NCBI GenBank assembly: GCA_000433415.1
Contig: FR890489.1
Location: 2,364-16,396, forward strand
Reading direction: 5' to 3'
DNA from: Clostridium sp. CAG:448
GTDB lineage: Bacteria > Bacillota > Clostridia > Oscillospirales > CAG-272
DNA length: 14,033 nt
Position 1 is the first letter of the stretch. The number at the start of each line of letters is the position of its first letter. This document shows positions 1 to 8,424 of this stretch, piece by piece. The notes below the pieces were generated by a model that searched no databases, was not told the DNA's origin, and saw nothing but the letters and a program-made list of their open reading frames with translations. Made by a program: the position numbers and the translations under genes.

Positions 1-3000
1 GAATCGGCGTCGGTGCTCAACGGCAAGTCCCTGAGCGCACCGGCAATTCCGACCCGTGACGGGTATGTCTTTATCGGCTGGTACAGCGACGAAGCCTATC
101 AGAAGCCGTTTGCGTTCGGTGCAACCCCTGTGACCGGGGAGCTGACCCTGCGTGCCCGCTGGGCGGAAAAGACTGCCGGCTCGCCGGAATACCGCATCAG
201 CTATGATCTCGGCTACGATGGCGGGAAGCTTGCGGACGCGGAAACCATTGGCGGTAAGCTGTACAATGCGGCTGTTCCCGCAGCAAGAGAGGGCTACACC
301 TTCGTCGGCTGGTGGGTCAGCACGGCAAACGAGAGCGGCAAGCTCTCCTACCGCTTTGAAGAAGGCAGCGAAAATGGCGGAACCGTCTTCACGGCGGACA
401 CCACACTCTTTGCAGTCTGGCAGCAGGCGAACGCAACCTTTGCGGTTCCCGCGGTCAGCGTTTCGGATACTGCGGTGACATGGGATTCGGTCGGATCCAC
501 TGCTTATCTGGTGAAAATCACCGCCCCGGACGGTTCGGTGATGGTGGACAATCAGCGCACGACCACAACACTGTTCCCGGTCAGCTTTGCGATGGCGGGT
601 GACTACCGCATTGAAGTGACGGCGGTTGATGCAGGCGGCAATGCGGTGACCGAAACCGCAGTGCGGGTCTATACCAACAAGGCACTGGATCGCGTTGGCG
701 GCTTTACCGTAATCGATCCGTCGGTTCTGGTGTTCCGCGGCGTTGCGGGCGCTGAAAAGTATCTCGTTTCGGTGAACTGCGGCAACGCAGAGCACCGGCA
801 TGAGGCGTTTGATAACGGACTTGCGCTGTACTTCAACTTCGCAAACTGCGAGATGAAGGCGGGCGGCATTACCTTTACGGTTACGGCGGTTGCCAACGGC
901 CGTGCATCCTCGACCGCTGTGTTCACTTATGAAAGAACGCTTGGCGCGGTTGACGGACTGAAGGTTACTGATGATGTGCTGTCGTGGAATCCTGTTACCG
1001 GCGCAACCGCGTATCTGGTTGCGGCAGGCGACAAAACCTATACGGTGCTCGGCGACACCTTCTCGCTTTCCTCACTCACGGATGCAAGCTACAGCATCAG
1101 CGTAACACCGGTTGCGCACGGCTACAATTCGCCGGCGGCAGCGACCGTGAATTACGAAAAGAAAACACCGGCAACTCCGGAGAACGTCCGCTTGATCGGC
1201 ACCGTTCTGACCTGGGATGCGATTCCGGGTGCGACTTCCTATGAAGTCAGACTTGGCGACCGGACGCTTGCTGTGGAAGCAGGCAAGACAACGGTGGATC
1301 TGGCAGAAGCCGCAACCTTTGCGGAAGGCGCGGATTACACGCTGACGCTGAAGGTGACCGGCGCGAACGGTTCTGCGGAAAAGCAGCTGACCGTCCGTTA
1401 CAATGCCATGAATCCGCTCCTGACCTACAGCCAGAGCGTTCTGCGCTGGACGCCTGTTGTCGGCGCTCTGACCTATGAGGTGCAGATCAACGGCGTTACG
1501 GTTGCAACGGTTGACAGCGGCGACAGCTTCTACCGGGTGACCAGCTTTACCAAGAGCGGTGAAAACACGGTGCGGGTCCGTTTCAACAACGGAGTCTATG
1601 ATTCCGAATGGGCGGAAATGACCGTTACCGCGCATAAAGTGACGCTGGACGGACGCGGCGGAAGCGCGGTGGAATCGCTTTATAAGGCGATCGGCGACCG
1701 GATTGAGCTTCCGACTTTGACCAAGAGCGGCTACGATTTCTCGGCATGGTATAATCTGCCGGGCGGCGCGGAAAGCAACGGCAGAAGATATTCCGATGCT
1801 TACTTTGTGGAATCCGGCGAAACCGTCCTCTACGCTTACTACACGCCGAAGGCTTATACCGTTCATTACAACACCGGTGACGGCACCGACGGAACCGAAA
1901 CCGTTTGTTTCGGCAAACAGTATCAGCTGAAGGTTCCGACCGCATCGTCCGGGACCAGTGCATTCGGCGGCTGGTTCAGCGCTCCCTACGGAGCCGGCAT
2001 TGCCTACACGGATGCGGAAGGAAATTCCCTGAAGGCATGGAACTATGTGGATGACAATGTGACCGTTTATGCCTTCTGGGTGGATTCGGTTCTGCGCTAT
2101 GAAAAGATCGGCAATTCCTATGCTGTCTCCAAGGGCGTGCGGATTGATCTGGTCTCCTCTGTGACGGTTCCCGCAACCTATAACGGACTGCCGGTGACCG
2201 AAATCATCAGCGGCGCGTTTGAAAACTGCGAGATGCTGACCGAAATCAGACTTCCGGATACGCTGACCAGAATTGCGGCAGATACCGCATTTGAGGGCTG
2301 CGAAAAGCTGGAGTCGGTTACGGTGTACAGCAGCGGCGATGTCAAGTATTCCCGCTACTCCTCGGCAGACGGCGTGCTGTTTGACAGTGGAGAGAGCGAC
2401 GCAATACACGCACCCCGCCCGGTTCTGATGCCGATGGCAAAGACCGGTTCCTACACGGTTCCCAGCGGTGTGGATATGATTCCGCGTTCTGCGTTTGCAG
2501 GCTCCGGACTGTCCAAAATCGTTCTTCCGGTCAGCGTGACCGAAATCGGAACCGAAGCATTTGCCAACTGCAAAAAGCTGGTATCGGTCGTTTTTGCGGA
2601 AGCAGGCGCGACCAACGGCGTGAAGGGGCTGACTATCGGCGACCGCGCATTCCTGAACTGCACGGAGCTGACGGTGATTGCCCTCCCGGCAAGACTGCAG
2701 AGCATTTCGCTGACGGCGTATGCAACGGTCAACGGTGAGATGGTATTTGAAAATACGCCGAACGCGTTTGAAGGCTGCGAAAACCTTGCAGACGTGGTTG
2801 TGGCGAAGGGAACAGGCGCGGAATATACATCCGTTGACGGCGTTCTGTTCGGCGAAAAGGGCGTTTCGCTGGTCTACTTCCCTGCGGCAAAGAGCGCAGA
2901 CGGATATGAGATTCCGGCGGGCGTTACGAAGATCGGTGACAGCGCGTTCCTGTCTGCCTACGGGCTGCAGAAGCTGGTTCTGCCGGGCCGTGTGACCTCC

Positions 3001-6000
3001 ATTGGCAATGCGGCGTTCGCAAACCGGACCAAGCTGACCTCGGTGACTTTCGGAGCGGGCATCAGCGATGTGGTCATCGGTGATTACGCATTCTACGGCA
3101 CCGGTATTACGGAAATCGTTTTTGAAAACGGCAGCCGCGTAACCAAAATCGGTGTCGGCGCGTTCAAAAAGAGCGCTTCCTTCCGGGATACCAGCCTGGA
3201 TAAGACCCTGGTGCTTCCGTCGACCGTTACGTCTGTCGGCGATGAGGCATTTGCGGGATTCGGCAAGCTGAACGTTACGATTTCCGAAAGCGACAAGACG
3301 CTTTCGTTCGGCAACAGCGCGTTCTACGACTGCACGGTCGGAACGCTGAAGCTCCCGAAGAATGTGACTGCCCTGACGAACTTCTTCAGCGGCATGTCTG
3401 TGGTGTCGATTGAGGTGGACAAGGACAACGCACTGTTCCTGTCCGATGAAAACGGTGTTCTGTACACCAAGACGGGCGACAACAAACCCGGCACGCTCCT
3501 GCTGTATCCTTCCGGCAAGACCGATGAAACCTTTACGGTTCCGGAAGGGGTGACCGCGATTGCGGGCGGCGCGTTCCGCGGCAATCAATCGCTGAAAACC
3601 GTTTCGCTTCCCGCGTCTCTTACGTCGGTCGGCAACGAAGCGTTCCGTGAATGCGGTGCGCTGACGACGGTGACCTTCGGGCAGAGCACAGGAAAGCTGG
3701 AAATCGGAGAGTATGCGTTCTACGGCCTGAAGCTGACTGCGCTGGAGCTTCCGCAAAATGCGGCGGTTTCGATTGGCGCATATGCGTTTGCGGAAAACAC
3801 TAAGGTTGCCGTGTTCGGCATCGGCGGTGCAGTGACCGTGGGCGATCATGCGTTTGAATCTCTCGGCAGCAGCACGTCCGACGGCGTTGCGCTTGTCATT
3901 CCGGCAAGCCTGACCGACATCGGAAACCATGCGTTCGAGGATGCCAACATCCAGACGGTTTCCTTTACGGGAATCTCGACCCTGCAGACAATCGGAGCAT
4001 ATGCCTTCAGCGGCGCGGATTTCCAGACCTTCACGGTTCCTGCTTCGGTGAAAAGCATTGCGACTTACGCGTTCGCGAATAACTACTCCCTGACGGAGCT
4101 GCTGTTTGAGGACGGTACGGTCGATCTGGCAATCGGTGTTGCTTACGAAGAGAAATACGGCAACATTCTGTACAGCTCGTCCGGTGTGAAATCGCTGGCT
4201 CTCCCCGGCAGACTGACCTTGATCGAGGCAGAAACCTTCTATTACTTGTACGGCTTGGAGAGTGTGACCTTTGGTTCTGCGGAGCATCCGAGCCGCCTGA
4301 CCACAATCGGTGAAAGTGCGTTCTCGAGCACGGCGCTGACGGACGTTACCATTCCGAAGTCGGTGCAGAACACCGCGGACCGGATTGCAATCGGGAAAGA
4401 GGCATTCGCCTATGCGCCCCTGACTACTGTGAACTTTGAAATGGGTGGCACCGCACCCCTGACGATCGGTGATTCGGCATTCAACGGAAACAGCGGTCTG
4501 AAAGCCGTGACATTGCCCGCAAGACTTGCTTCCTTTACGGATGCGGACGGCAATGTGACCGCTCCTTTGGCTGGCGGTAAGTCAACCTTCGGTGCTTACC
4601 TGGAATCCGTTGTGATTTCCGGGAAAGGCAAGAGCGAATACACCTCCGAAAACGGTATGGTATTCAATGCGGACAAAACCGAGCTGATTTTCTGCCCGCA
4701 GGCGACGTCCGGCAGCGTGAAAATTCCCGCATCGGTGAAAAAGATCGCGGCATCTGCGTTTGACTACTGTAGAAATGTAACCGCCATTACTTTTGCGGCG
4801 GGGAGCAGCTGCGAAGAGATCGGCAAACGGGCATTCTGCTTTACGGCAATTACCGAGATCGTGCTGCCGGATACGGTTGCATCCATCGGTGAGGATGCGT
4901 TCATGTCCTGCGCAAAGCTGACGTCTCTTACGCTTCCTGCGGCACTGAACTCGTTTGAATCCTCCGTGGTGAATAACTGCCAGGCACTTCAGAATCTGAA
5001 TGTCAGCGCGCAGAACAAACAGTTCCAGTCGATTGACGGCGTGCTCTTCTCCAAAGACGGAAAGATGCTGGTTTACTATCTTCCCACCCGTACCGACTCG
5101 TCCTACAGCGTTCCCGAGGGAACCGAGACCTTTGCTGACGTCGCGTTCAACGGAAACAGGAATCTGCAAAGCGTAACGCTGCCCGCTTCTCTGAAGCTGG
5201 TTGGCAGAAATGCATTCCAGAGTTGCAGATCACTGACCTCCGTCACCTTTACCAAGGGCGGAACCGAGGCACTTGTAATCGGTTATCAGGCGTTCTCCTA
5301 TACGGGAGTTTCCACGATTGAGATTCCGGCAAGAACCGTTGCGATCGATGATTCCGCATTCGCTTATTCTTCTCTTGCATCCCTGACCTTTGAGAATAAC
5401 AGCAAGCTTTCGGCAATCGGTAACAGCGCATTTACCAGCACAAAGCTGAGTGCCGTTGTACTTCCCACAAGCCTGCGTGAGATCGGTGACAGCGCGTTTG
5501 CAAACTGCTATTCGCTCATCACCGTAACGCTGCCGGAGGGACTGATTTCGGTTGGCAGAGAGGCCTTCAGGGAATCCTCTTCGCTTGTGACCGTAAACCT
5601 GCCGTCGACGCTGCAGACTCTTGGAATCTGTGCATTTGAGGATTGCTACGGACTGAAGAACGTGAACTTTGCAAGAAATTCCGTGATTCAGATTCTGTAT
5701 GTCGGCACCTTTGAGGGCTGCACCGGGCTGGAGAGCATTGAACTGCCCGCAAGCCTGACCGAGATTCCGAACCGCGGCACAGAGCTGTTCGGTACCAGCA
5801 AGTATTACGGACTGTTCAGCGAGTGCTCCTCTCTGAAACGGGTAACCTTTGAGGAAGGCAGCAAGCTGACCAAGATCGGCAACTATGCGTTCTCCGAAAC
5901 GGCGCTGGAATCCTTTACCTTCCCGTCCTCCGTTGCCTCCGTTGGCGAATATGCATTCCAGTACACCAAGCTGACTACTCTGACCATTCCCGCAACGGTG

Positions 6001-7131
6001 ACCTCTCTTGGGGCGCATGCGTTCTACGGGTGCGAGGAACTGGTTTCGGTGACGCTCGGCTCCGGTATCAAGACCCTGCCGTCCGGCGTGTTCGGAAACT
6101 GCTATGCACTGACGGCGTTCACGGTTCCTGCAACGGTGACCTCCATTGATTCGAGCGCGTTCTCCTCTTGCGAGGCAATTGACGGCTTTAAGGTCGACCC
6201 TGCAAACCAGTCCTTCCGCGAGCGTGACGGCGTTGTTTACGATCTGGATTGGAACATCGTACTGTTCCCGTCCTCCAAAACGACCTACACGATTCCTGCG
6301 GGAACGAAGAAACTGCCGGAAGACTTCTTTACGGATTATACCTTTGATTCGATCGAAATCGAAGAAGGCAACACCTCGTTCCTGTTCGATGAAAACGGCG
6401 TGCTGTACGATGCCGGGATGACCACGATCCTGTTCTTCCCGGAGACGGTTGAGGAATATGTCATTCCTGCAACGATTCCGTCTTCGATGACGCCGGCTGC
6501 GTTCTTTGAGCTTTTGTCAAAGTGCAAAGCAGACGGTGCTCTGACAACCGTTACGGTTTCTCCCGACAACAAGGATTGCAAGTCCTTCTTCGACGACGGC
6601 GTGATTTACTACAATGACGCAGAGTCCGGATGGGTGCTTGCATGGATTCCGTCGGATCTGACCGAGCTGAAGATCCCGAAGGAGGTCAGCCTTCTGACCT
6701 GCATCGGTGAGGAAGGTCCCTTCTACGGCAGCGCACTCAAGACTGTGACCTTCGAAGCGGGACGCACCAAGCCGCTGACGCTTGCCTCCTATATCTTCTA
6801 CGGTGCAAGGAATCTGGAATCCGTTTCTCTGCCGGACAACACGGTGTCGATCGGAAACTATGCGTTCTACAACTGCACCTCGCTGAGGGAGTTGGTCCTT
6901 CCGGCATCGGTAACCGAGATTGGAGGCTATGCGTTCTACAACTGCAAGGCTCTGACGAAGCTGGTAATCCCCACATCCGTTACCTACATCGGGAACCGGG
7001 CATTCTACAAGTGGCAGACTACGCAGACAATCTGCGTGTCGTTTGCAGAAAACGCCGTTCCGGATACCTTCGATTCCCGTTGGCTTAGCTACTGCTATGC
7101 AACCGTTGTTTATAGCTACACAGGTGAATAA
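1..7131 (+). CDS. Giant BspA-type leucine-rich-repeat surface protein with InlB-B and FN3-like modules (5' partial)
   Basis: The reading frame is open from base 1 to the TAA at 7129–7131 (2,376 codons here), so the true start, signal peptide and any N-terminal anchor lie upstream; the GTG at 13 is simply the first possible start inside the window. Numbering from codon 13: InlB-B/Flg_new-like repeats at about 1–53 and 60–136 (GYVFIGWY, GYTFVGWW, each closing with a W-containing strand); five FN3-like beta modules at about 141–223, 224–309, 310–384, 385–465 and 466–542 (recurrent LTWDAIPGATSYEV-like strands); InlB-B-like repeats at 543–613 and 614–692; then LRR_5 repeats from about 693 to the end. 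The repeats carry the GxxAFxxCxxLxxVxLPxxVTxIG pattern. The last residues (TICVSF … FDSRW … ATVVYSYTGE) resemble the C-terminal cap of clostridial relatives, so the 3' end looks intact. No LPXTG, SLH repeat or C-terminal TM segment is seen. Family knowledge suggests adhesion or host/matrix binding; the ligand is unknown. Confidence 0.9.
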   Translation, partial: ESASVLNGKSLSAPAIPTRDGYVFIGWYSDEAYQKPFAFGATPVTGELTLRARWAEKTAGSPEYRISYDLGYDGGKLADAETIGGKLYNAAVPAAREGYTFVGWWVSTANESGKLSYRFEEGSENGGTVFTADTTLFAVWQQANATFAVPAVSVSDTAVTWDSVGSTAYLVKITAPDGSVMVDNQRTTTTLFPVSFAMAGDYRIEVTAVDAGGNAVTETAVRVYTNKALDRVGGFTVIDPSVLVFRGVAGAEKYLVSVNCGNAEHRHEAFDNGLALYFNFANCEMKAGGITFTVTAVANGRASSTAVFTYERTLGAVDGLKVTDDVLSWNPVTGATAYLVAAGDKTYTVLGDTFSLSSLTDASYSISVTPVAHGYNSPAAATVNYEKKTPATPENVRLIGTVLTWDAIPGATSYEVRLGDRTLAVEAGKTTVDLAEAATFAEGADYTLTLKVTGANGSAEKQLTVRYNAMNPLLTYSQSVLRWTPVVGALTYEVQINGVTVATVDSGDSFYRVTSFTKSGENTVRVRFNNGVYDSEWAEMTVTAHKVTLDGRGGSAVESLYKAIGDRIELPTLTKSGYDFSAWYNLPGGAESNGRRYSDAYFVESGETVLYAYYTPKAYTVHYNTGDGTDGTETVCFGKQYQLKVPTASSGTSAFGGWFSAPYGAGIAYTDAEGNSLKAWNYVDDNVTVYAFWVDSVLRYEKIGNSYAVSKGVRIDLVSSVTVPATYNGLPVTEIISGAFENCEMLTEIRLPDTLTRIAADTAFEGCEKLESVTVYSSGDVKYSRYSSADGVLFDSGESDAIHAPRPVLMPMAKTGSYTVPSGVDMIPRSAFAGSGLSKIVLPVSVTEIGTEAFANCKKLVSVVFAEAGATNGVKGLTIGDRAFLNCTELTVIALPARLQSISLTAYATVNGEMVFENTPNAFEGCENLADVVVAKGTGAEYTSVDGVLFGEKGVSLVYFPAAKSADGYEIPAGVTKIGDSAFLSAYGLQKLVLPGRVTSIGNAAFANRTKLTSVTFGAGISDVVIGDYAFYGTGITEIVFENGSRVTKIGVGAFKKSASFRDTSLDKTLVLPSTVTSVGDEAFAGFGKLNVTISESDKTLSFGNSAFYDCTVGTLKLPKNVTALTNFFSGMSVVSIEVDKDNALFLSDENGVLYTKTGDNKPGTLLLYPSGKTDETFTVPEGVTAIAGGAFRGNQSLKTVSLPASLTSVGNEAFRECGALTTVTFGQSTGKLEIGEYAFYGLKLTALELPQNAAVSIGAYAFAENTKVAVFGIGGAVTVGDHAFESLGSSTSDGVALVIPASLTDIGNHAFEDANIQTVSFTGISTLQTIGAYAFSGADFQTFTVPASVKSIATYAFANNYSLTELLFEDGTVDLAIGVAYEEKYGNILYSSSGVKSLALPGRLTLIEAETFYYLYGLESVTFGSAEHPSRLTTIGESAFSSTALTDVTIPKSVQNTADRIAIGKEAFAYAPLTTVNFEMGGTAPLTIGDSAFNGNSGLKAVTLPARLASFTDADGNVTAPLAGGKSTFGAYLESVVISGKGKSEYTSENGMVFNADKTELIFCPQATSGSVKIPASVKKIAASAFDYCRNVTAITFAAGSSCEEIGKRAFCFTAITEIVLPDTVASIGEDAFMSCAKLTSLTLPAALNSFESSVVNNCQALQNLNVSAQNKQFQSIDGVLFSKDGKMLVYYLPTRTDSSYSVPEGTETFADVAFNGNRNLQSVTLPASLKLVGRNAFQSCRSLTSVTFTKGGTEALVIGYQAFSYTGVSTIEIPARTVAIDDSAFAYSSLASLTFENNSKLSAIGNSAFTSTKLSAVVLPTSLREIGDSAFANCYSLITVTLPEGLISVGREAFRESSSLVTVNLPSTLQTLGICAFEDCYGLKNVNFARNSVIQILYVGTFEGCTGLESIELPASLTEIPNRGTELFGTSKYYGLFSECSSLKRVTFEEGSKLTKIGNYAFSETALESFTFPSSVASVGEYAFQYTKLTTLTIPATVTSLGAHAFYGCEELVSVTLGSGIKTLPSGVFGNCYALTAFTVPATVTSIDSSAFSSCEAIDGFKVDPANQSFRERDGVVYDLDWNIVLFPSSKTTYTIPAGTKKLPEDFFTDYTFDSIEIEEGNTSFLFDENGVLYDAGMTTILFFPETVEEYVIPATIPSSMTPAAFFELLSKCKADGALTTVTVSPDNKDCKSFFDDGVIYYNDAESGWVLAWIPSDLTELKIPKEVSLLTCIGEEGPFYGSALKTVTFEAGRTKPLTLASYIFYGARNLESVSLPDNTVSIGNYAFYNCTSLRELVLPASVTEIGGYAFYNCKALTKLVIPTSVTYIGNRAFYKWQTTQTICVSFAENAVPDTFDSRWLSYCYATVVYSYTGE
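2182..7014 (+). repeat. BspA-type LRR_5 repeat array (about 50 units) with eight interspersed DGVLF/NGVLY blocks
   Basis: Within the giant gene, units of about 23 residues recur, each recognisable by an xAFxxC-type turn followed by a LxxVxLP strand and an IG/VG turn. About 50 such turns were counted by eye, some degenerate (TFYYLYG, NFFSGMS). Eight longer inserts break the array. Each begins with a (D/N)G(V/M)(L/V/I)(F/Y) strand, runs through a hydrophobic strand ending in P, and returns with a (Y/V)xIPxGV-like strand. Their D/N codons lie at 2368, 2836, 3451, 4651, 5035, 6226, 6394 and 6595. This arrangement is common in BspA-like proteins and gives the array a second, longer periodicity. 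Confidence 0.85.
6859..6946 (+). repeat. Pair of nearly identical 69-bp LRR units near the 3' end of the giant gene
   Basis: The 19-base string TATGCGTTCTACAACTGCA occurs at 6859–6877 and again at 6928–6946, exactly 69 bp (23 codons) apart. The encoded units are YAFYNCTSL… and YAFYNCKAL…, the closest match to the LRR_5 consensus in the protein. Most other units have diverged, so this pair may be a recent duplication or a conserved C-terminal edge of the solenoid. Confidence 0.75.
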
Positions 7132-7163
7132 CGATAACAAACTGACTCTATGAGGCAGACATC

Positions 7164-7206
7164 AGCGTTCGCTGGGGGAAACCCCGGCGAATGCTACTGT
7201 TGTTTT
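7164..7206 (+). terminator. Candidate intrinsic terminator after the giant surface-protein gene
   Basis: A stem pairs 7164–7177 with 7182–7195 (14 bp, including two G·T wobbles) and closes on a GAAA loop at 7178–7181, a stable GNRA tetraloop. The downstream tract TACTGTTGTTTT (7195–7206) is T-rich but interrupted, so termination may be incomplete. It starts 32 bp after the stop codon of the giant gene, as expected for a terminator. The opposite strand shows no T-tract after the stem, so a bidirectional role is not supported. No folding energy was calculated. Confidence 0.5.
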
Positions 7207-7219
7207 ATGGGAAACAACA
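7198..7219 (+). other. Second hairpin directly downstream of the candidate terminator
   Basis: TGTTGTTT (7198–7205) is the exact reverse complement of AAACAACA (7212–7219), with the six-base loop TATGGG between; a T·G pair could extend the stem inward by one. It begins two bases after the first hairpin ends. It uses the T-rich tail of that hairpin as its 5' arm, so folding of the second stem would sequester the U-tract. This could be part of a tandem RNA structure or a coincidence of an AT-rich region. Confidence 0.4.
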
Positions 7220-7234
7220 AAATTTTCAAATTCC

Positions 7235-7263
7235 TTGCAAGTTTTGATTGAAATATACACAAT
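7235..7263 (+). promoter_or_regulatory. Weak candidate promoter for the MoxR/VWA operon
   Basis: The AT-rich stretch before the operon has TTGCAA at 7235–7240 as a possible -35 box. A -10 of CACAAT at 7258–7263 would give 17-bp spacing but matches TATAAT at only four positions. The better-looking TATACA at 7254–7259 is only 13 bp from the -35 box, too close for a standard sigma-A promoter. The position between a terminator-like hairpin and the first gene fits a promoter; the sequence match alone is poor. Confidence 0.2.
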
Positions 7264-7281
7264 CAGTCACTTCTGCACGAA

Positions 7282-7287
7282 AGGAGG
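7282..7287 (+). promoter_or_regulatory. Strong Shine-Dalgarno for the first operon gene
   Basis: AGGAGG lies nine bases before the ATG at 7297. It is the strongest ribosome binding site in the window and fixes the start of the membrane protein gene. Confidence 0.85.
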
Positions 7288-7296
7288 AGACAAACA

Positions 7297-8424
7297 ATGT
7301 TGGAAAAGAATCTTTTATTCAGGAAATATCACCGACGCATGGTGCGCGAAGGGGTGCTTGAAGCCATCTGCTTCGGTCTGATGATCGGTTCTGGCGCAAT
7401 TTTTGCGTCGGCATTGGTTTGCTGGTTGCTGAATTTTACGCGGATCTGGGTGCCGCTTGCCATTGGAGGGGGCGCTTTCCTGATCGGCGCAATTTTGCTG
7501 TTTGTTCTGAAATTCCGCCCGACCGAGCAGACGGTTGCACGCCGGATTGACCGGATGGGGTTGGACGAACGGACGGTTACCATGCTGGAGCTGATGGGGG
7601 ATGATTCCTACATCGCCCGGATGCAGCGCGAGGACACCCGTGAAAAGGTGAAGAGCGTGAAGCCGGAGCAGGTTCGCGCGGGCTTTCCGCTGCTCAATCT
7701 GAAGGCAGGCGCTGTGGTGGCGCTCTGCGTGGCGCTGCTGATGGGAGCAGGCATGACGACCGTTATGGGGCTGACCGGATCCGGTGTGATCCCATCCCCG
7801 GATATTCTCCCGTTGAATGACCGCAAGGATACCTTCTTCACCGTAACCTACCTCACCGAAGGGGAAGGGGACATTATGGGAGAGACGGATCAGACGGTTC
7901 TTGCCGGCGGTGATGCCCAGACTGTTGTGGCGGTGCCGCAGGACGGATGGATTTTCGTCAAATGGAGCGACGGAATCAAGAATCCGGAGCGCACGGACTG
8001 CGGTCTGAGCGATGACCTGGAGGTCAGTGCGATCTTTGAGGAGATCGGGGACGGAAGCGAAGACGACGACGATGGCTCTTCGGGCGACGACAAGGAAGCC
8101 GACACCAACCCGGATGTCCCGGATGACAGCAAGACCGATGGCTCCTCCTCTGCCGGTTCCAGCGGTGGAGAGGGCGGCGAAGGTCAGGGAGAAGGCGACA
8201 AGGGCGAAGGCAGCGGCTCCGGCAACGGCGGTCAGGAAGGCGGCGGAAAAGGAACCGGCGGCGGTGACGGCGCCGGAACGGCCGCGGTGACGGCGCCGGC
8301 GGCGGATGGACCGAGGGCAACCAGGTTATCGACGGCAAAACCGATTACCGCGATGTGTACGATACCTATTACGACCAGGCTATGGAGATCATCCGCAACG
8401 GCGGCGAGCTGCCGGATTATCTGA
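7297..8424 (+). CDS. Three-TM membrane protein with InlB-like extracellular domain and acidic/Gly-rich linker; frameshifted near its 3' end
   Basis: As read in one frame this encodes 375 residues. Two membrane helices (about 21–45 and 50–72) form a hairpin. A charged segment follows (RIDRMGLDERTVTMLELMGD, about 83–103), then a third helix (about 136–160). This layout recalls the N-terminus of DUF4175-like proteins that sit beside MoxR/VWA genes, but I do not recognise the family firmly. Residues about 180–248 form an InlB-B/Flg_new-like beta module (DGWIFVKWSDG … VSAIFEE) predicted outside the membrane. A low-complexity D/E/S/G linker spans about 250–327. After T328 the frame is wrong: the residues become Pro/Arg/Thr-rich and unlike any domain, while the -1 frame carries a sensible C-terminus to 8459. 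One extra base near 8280 would restore a 387-residue protein. It is the first gene of the MoxR operon, 79 bp before the ATPase start by this reading and 44 bp if the frame is restored. Confidence 0.75.
   Translation: MLEKNLLFRKYHRRMVREGVLEAICFGLMIGSGAIFASALVCWLLNFTRIWVPLAIGGGAFLIGAILLFVLKFRPTEQTVARRIDRMGLDERTVTMLELMGDDSYIARMQREDTREKVKSVKPEQVRAGFPLLNLKAGAVVALCVALLMGAGMTTVMGLTGSGVIPSPDILPLNDRKDTFFTVTYLTEGEGDIMGETDQTVLAGGDAQTVVAVPQDGWIFVKWSDGIKNPERTDCGLSDDLEVSAIFEEIGDGSEDDDDGSSGDDKEADTNPDVPDDSKTDGSSSAGSSGGEGGEGQGEGDKGEGSGSGNGGQEGGGKGTGGGDGAGTAAVTAPAADGPRATRLSTAKPITAMCTIPITTRLWRSSATAASCRII
8261..8299 (+). repeat. 16-bp direct repeat with 23-bp offset at the frameshift
   Basis: GCGGTGACGGCGCCGG occurs at 8261–8276 and again at 8284–8299. 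Both copies encode G-G-D-G-A-G, but in different frames because the offset is 23, not 24. A 24-bp in-frame duplication that lost one base, for instance a G from a GGG run now GG at 8280–8281, would produce exactly this. Confidence 0.9.

Noticed and set aside
1072..4287. Long open frame of 1,071 codons on the minus strand, opposite the giant gene
   Set aside because: Its codons lie exactly on the plus-strand codons, so it stays open simply because the giant gene avoids TTA, CTA and TCA codons. It ends its neighbouring run where a TCA codon occurs (4579–4581). The protein is Arg/His-rich with no domain pattern.
7060..7131. C-terminal sorting signal on the giant protein
   Set aside because: The end reads …VVYSYTGE without LPXTG, a hydrophobic stretch or a positive tail, so no sortase or membrane anchor can be claimed at this end.
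7235..7259. TTGCAA/TATACA as a standard sigma-A promoter
   Set aside because: The spacing is 13 bp, well short of 16–18, so only a weak alternative with CACAAT was listed at low confidence.
8242..8300. Programmed -1 ribosomal frameshifting as the cause of the frame change
   Set aside because: No X-XXY-YYZ slippery heptamer is present in the usable interval. The only A-run (8247–8250) lies before the TGA at 8265 in the -1 frame, so slipping there would terminate. A missing base fits better, although recoding is not fully excluded.
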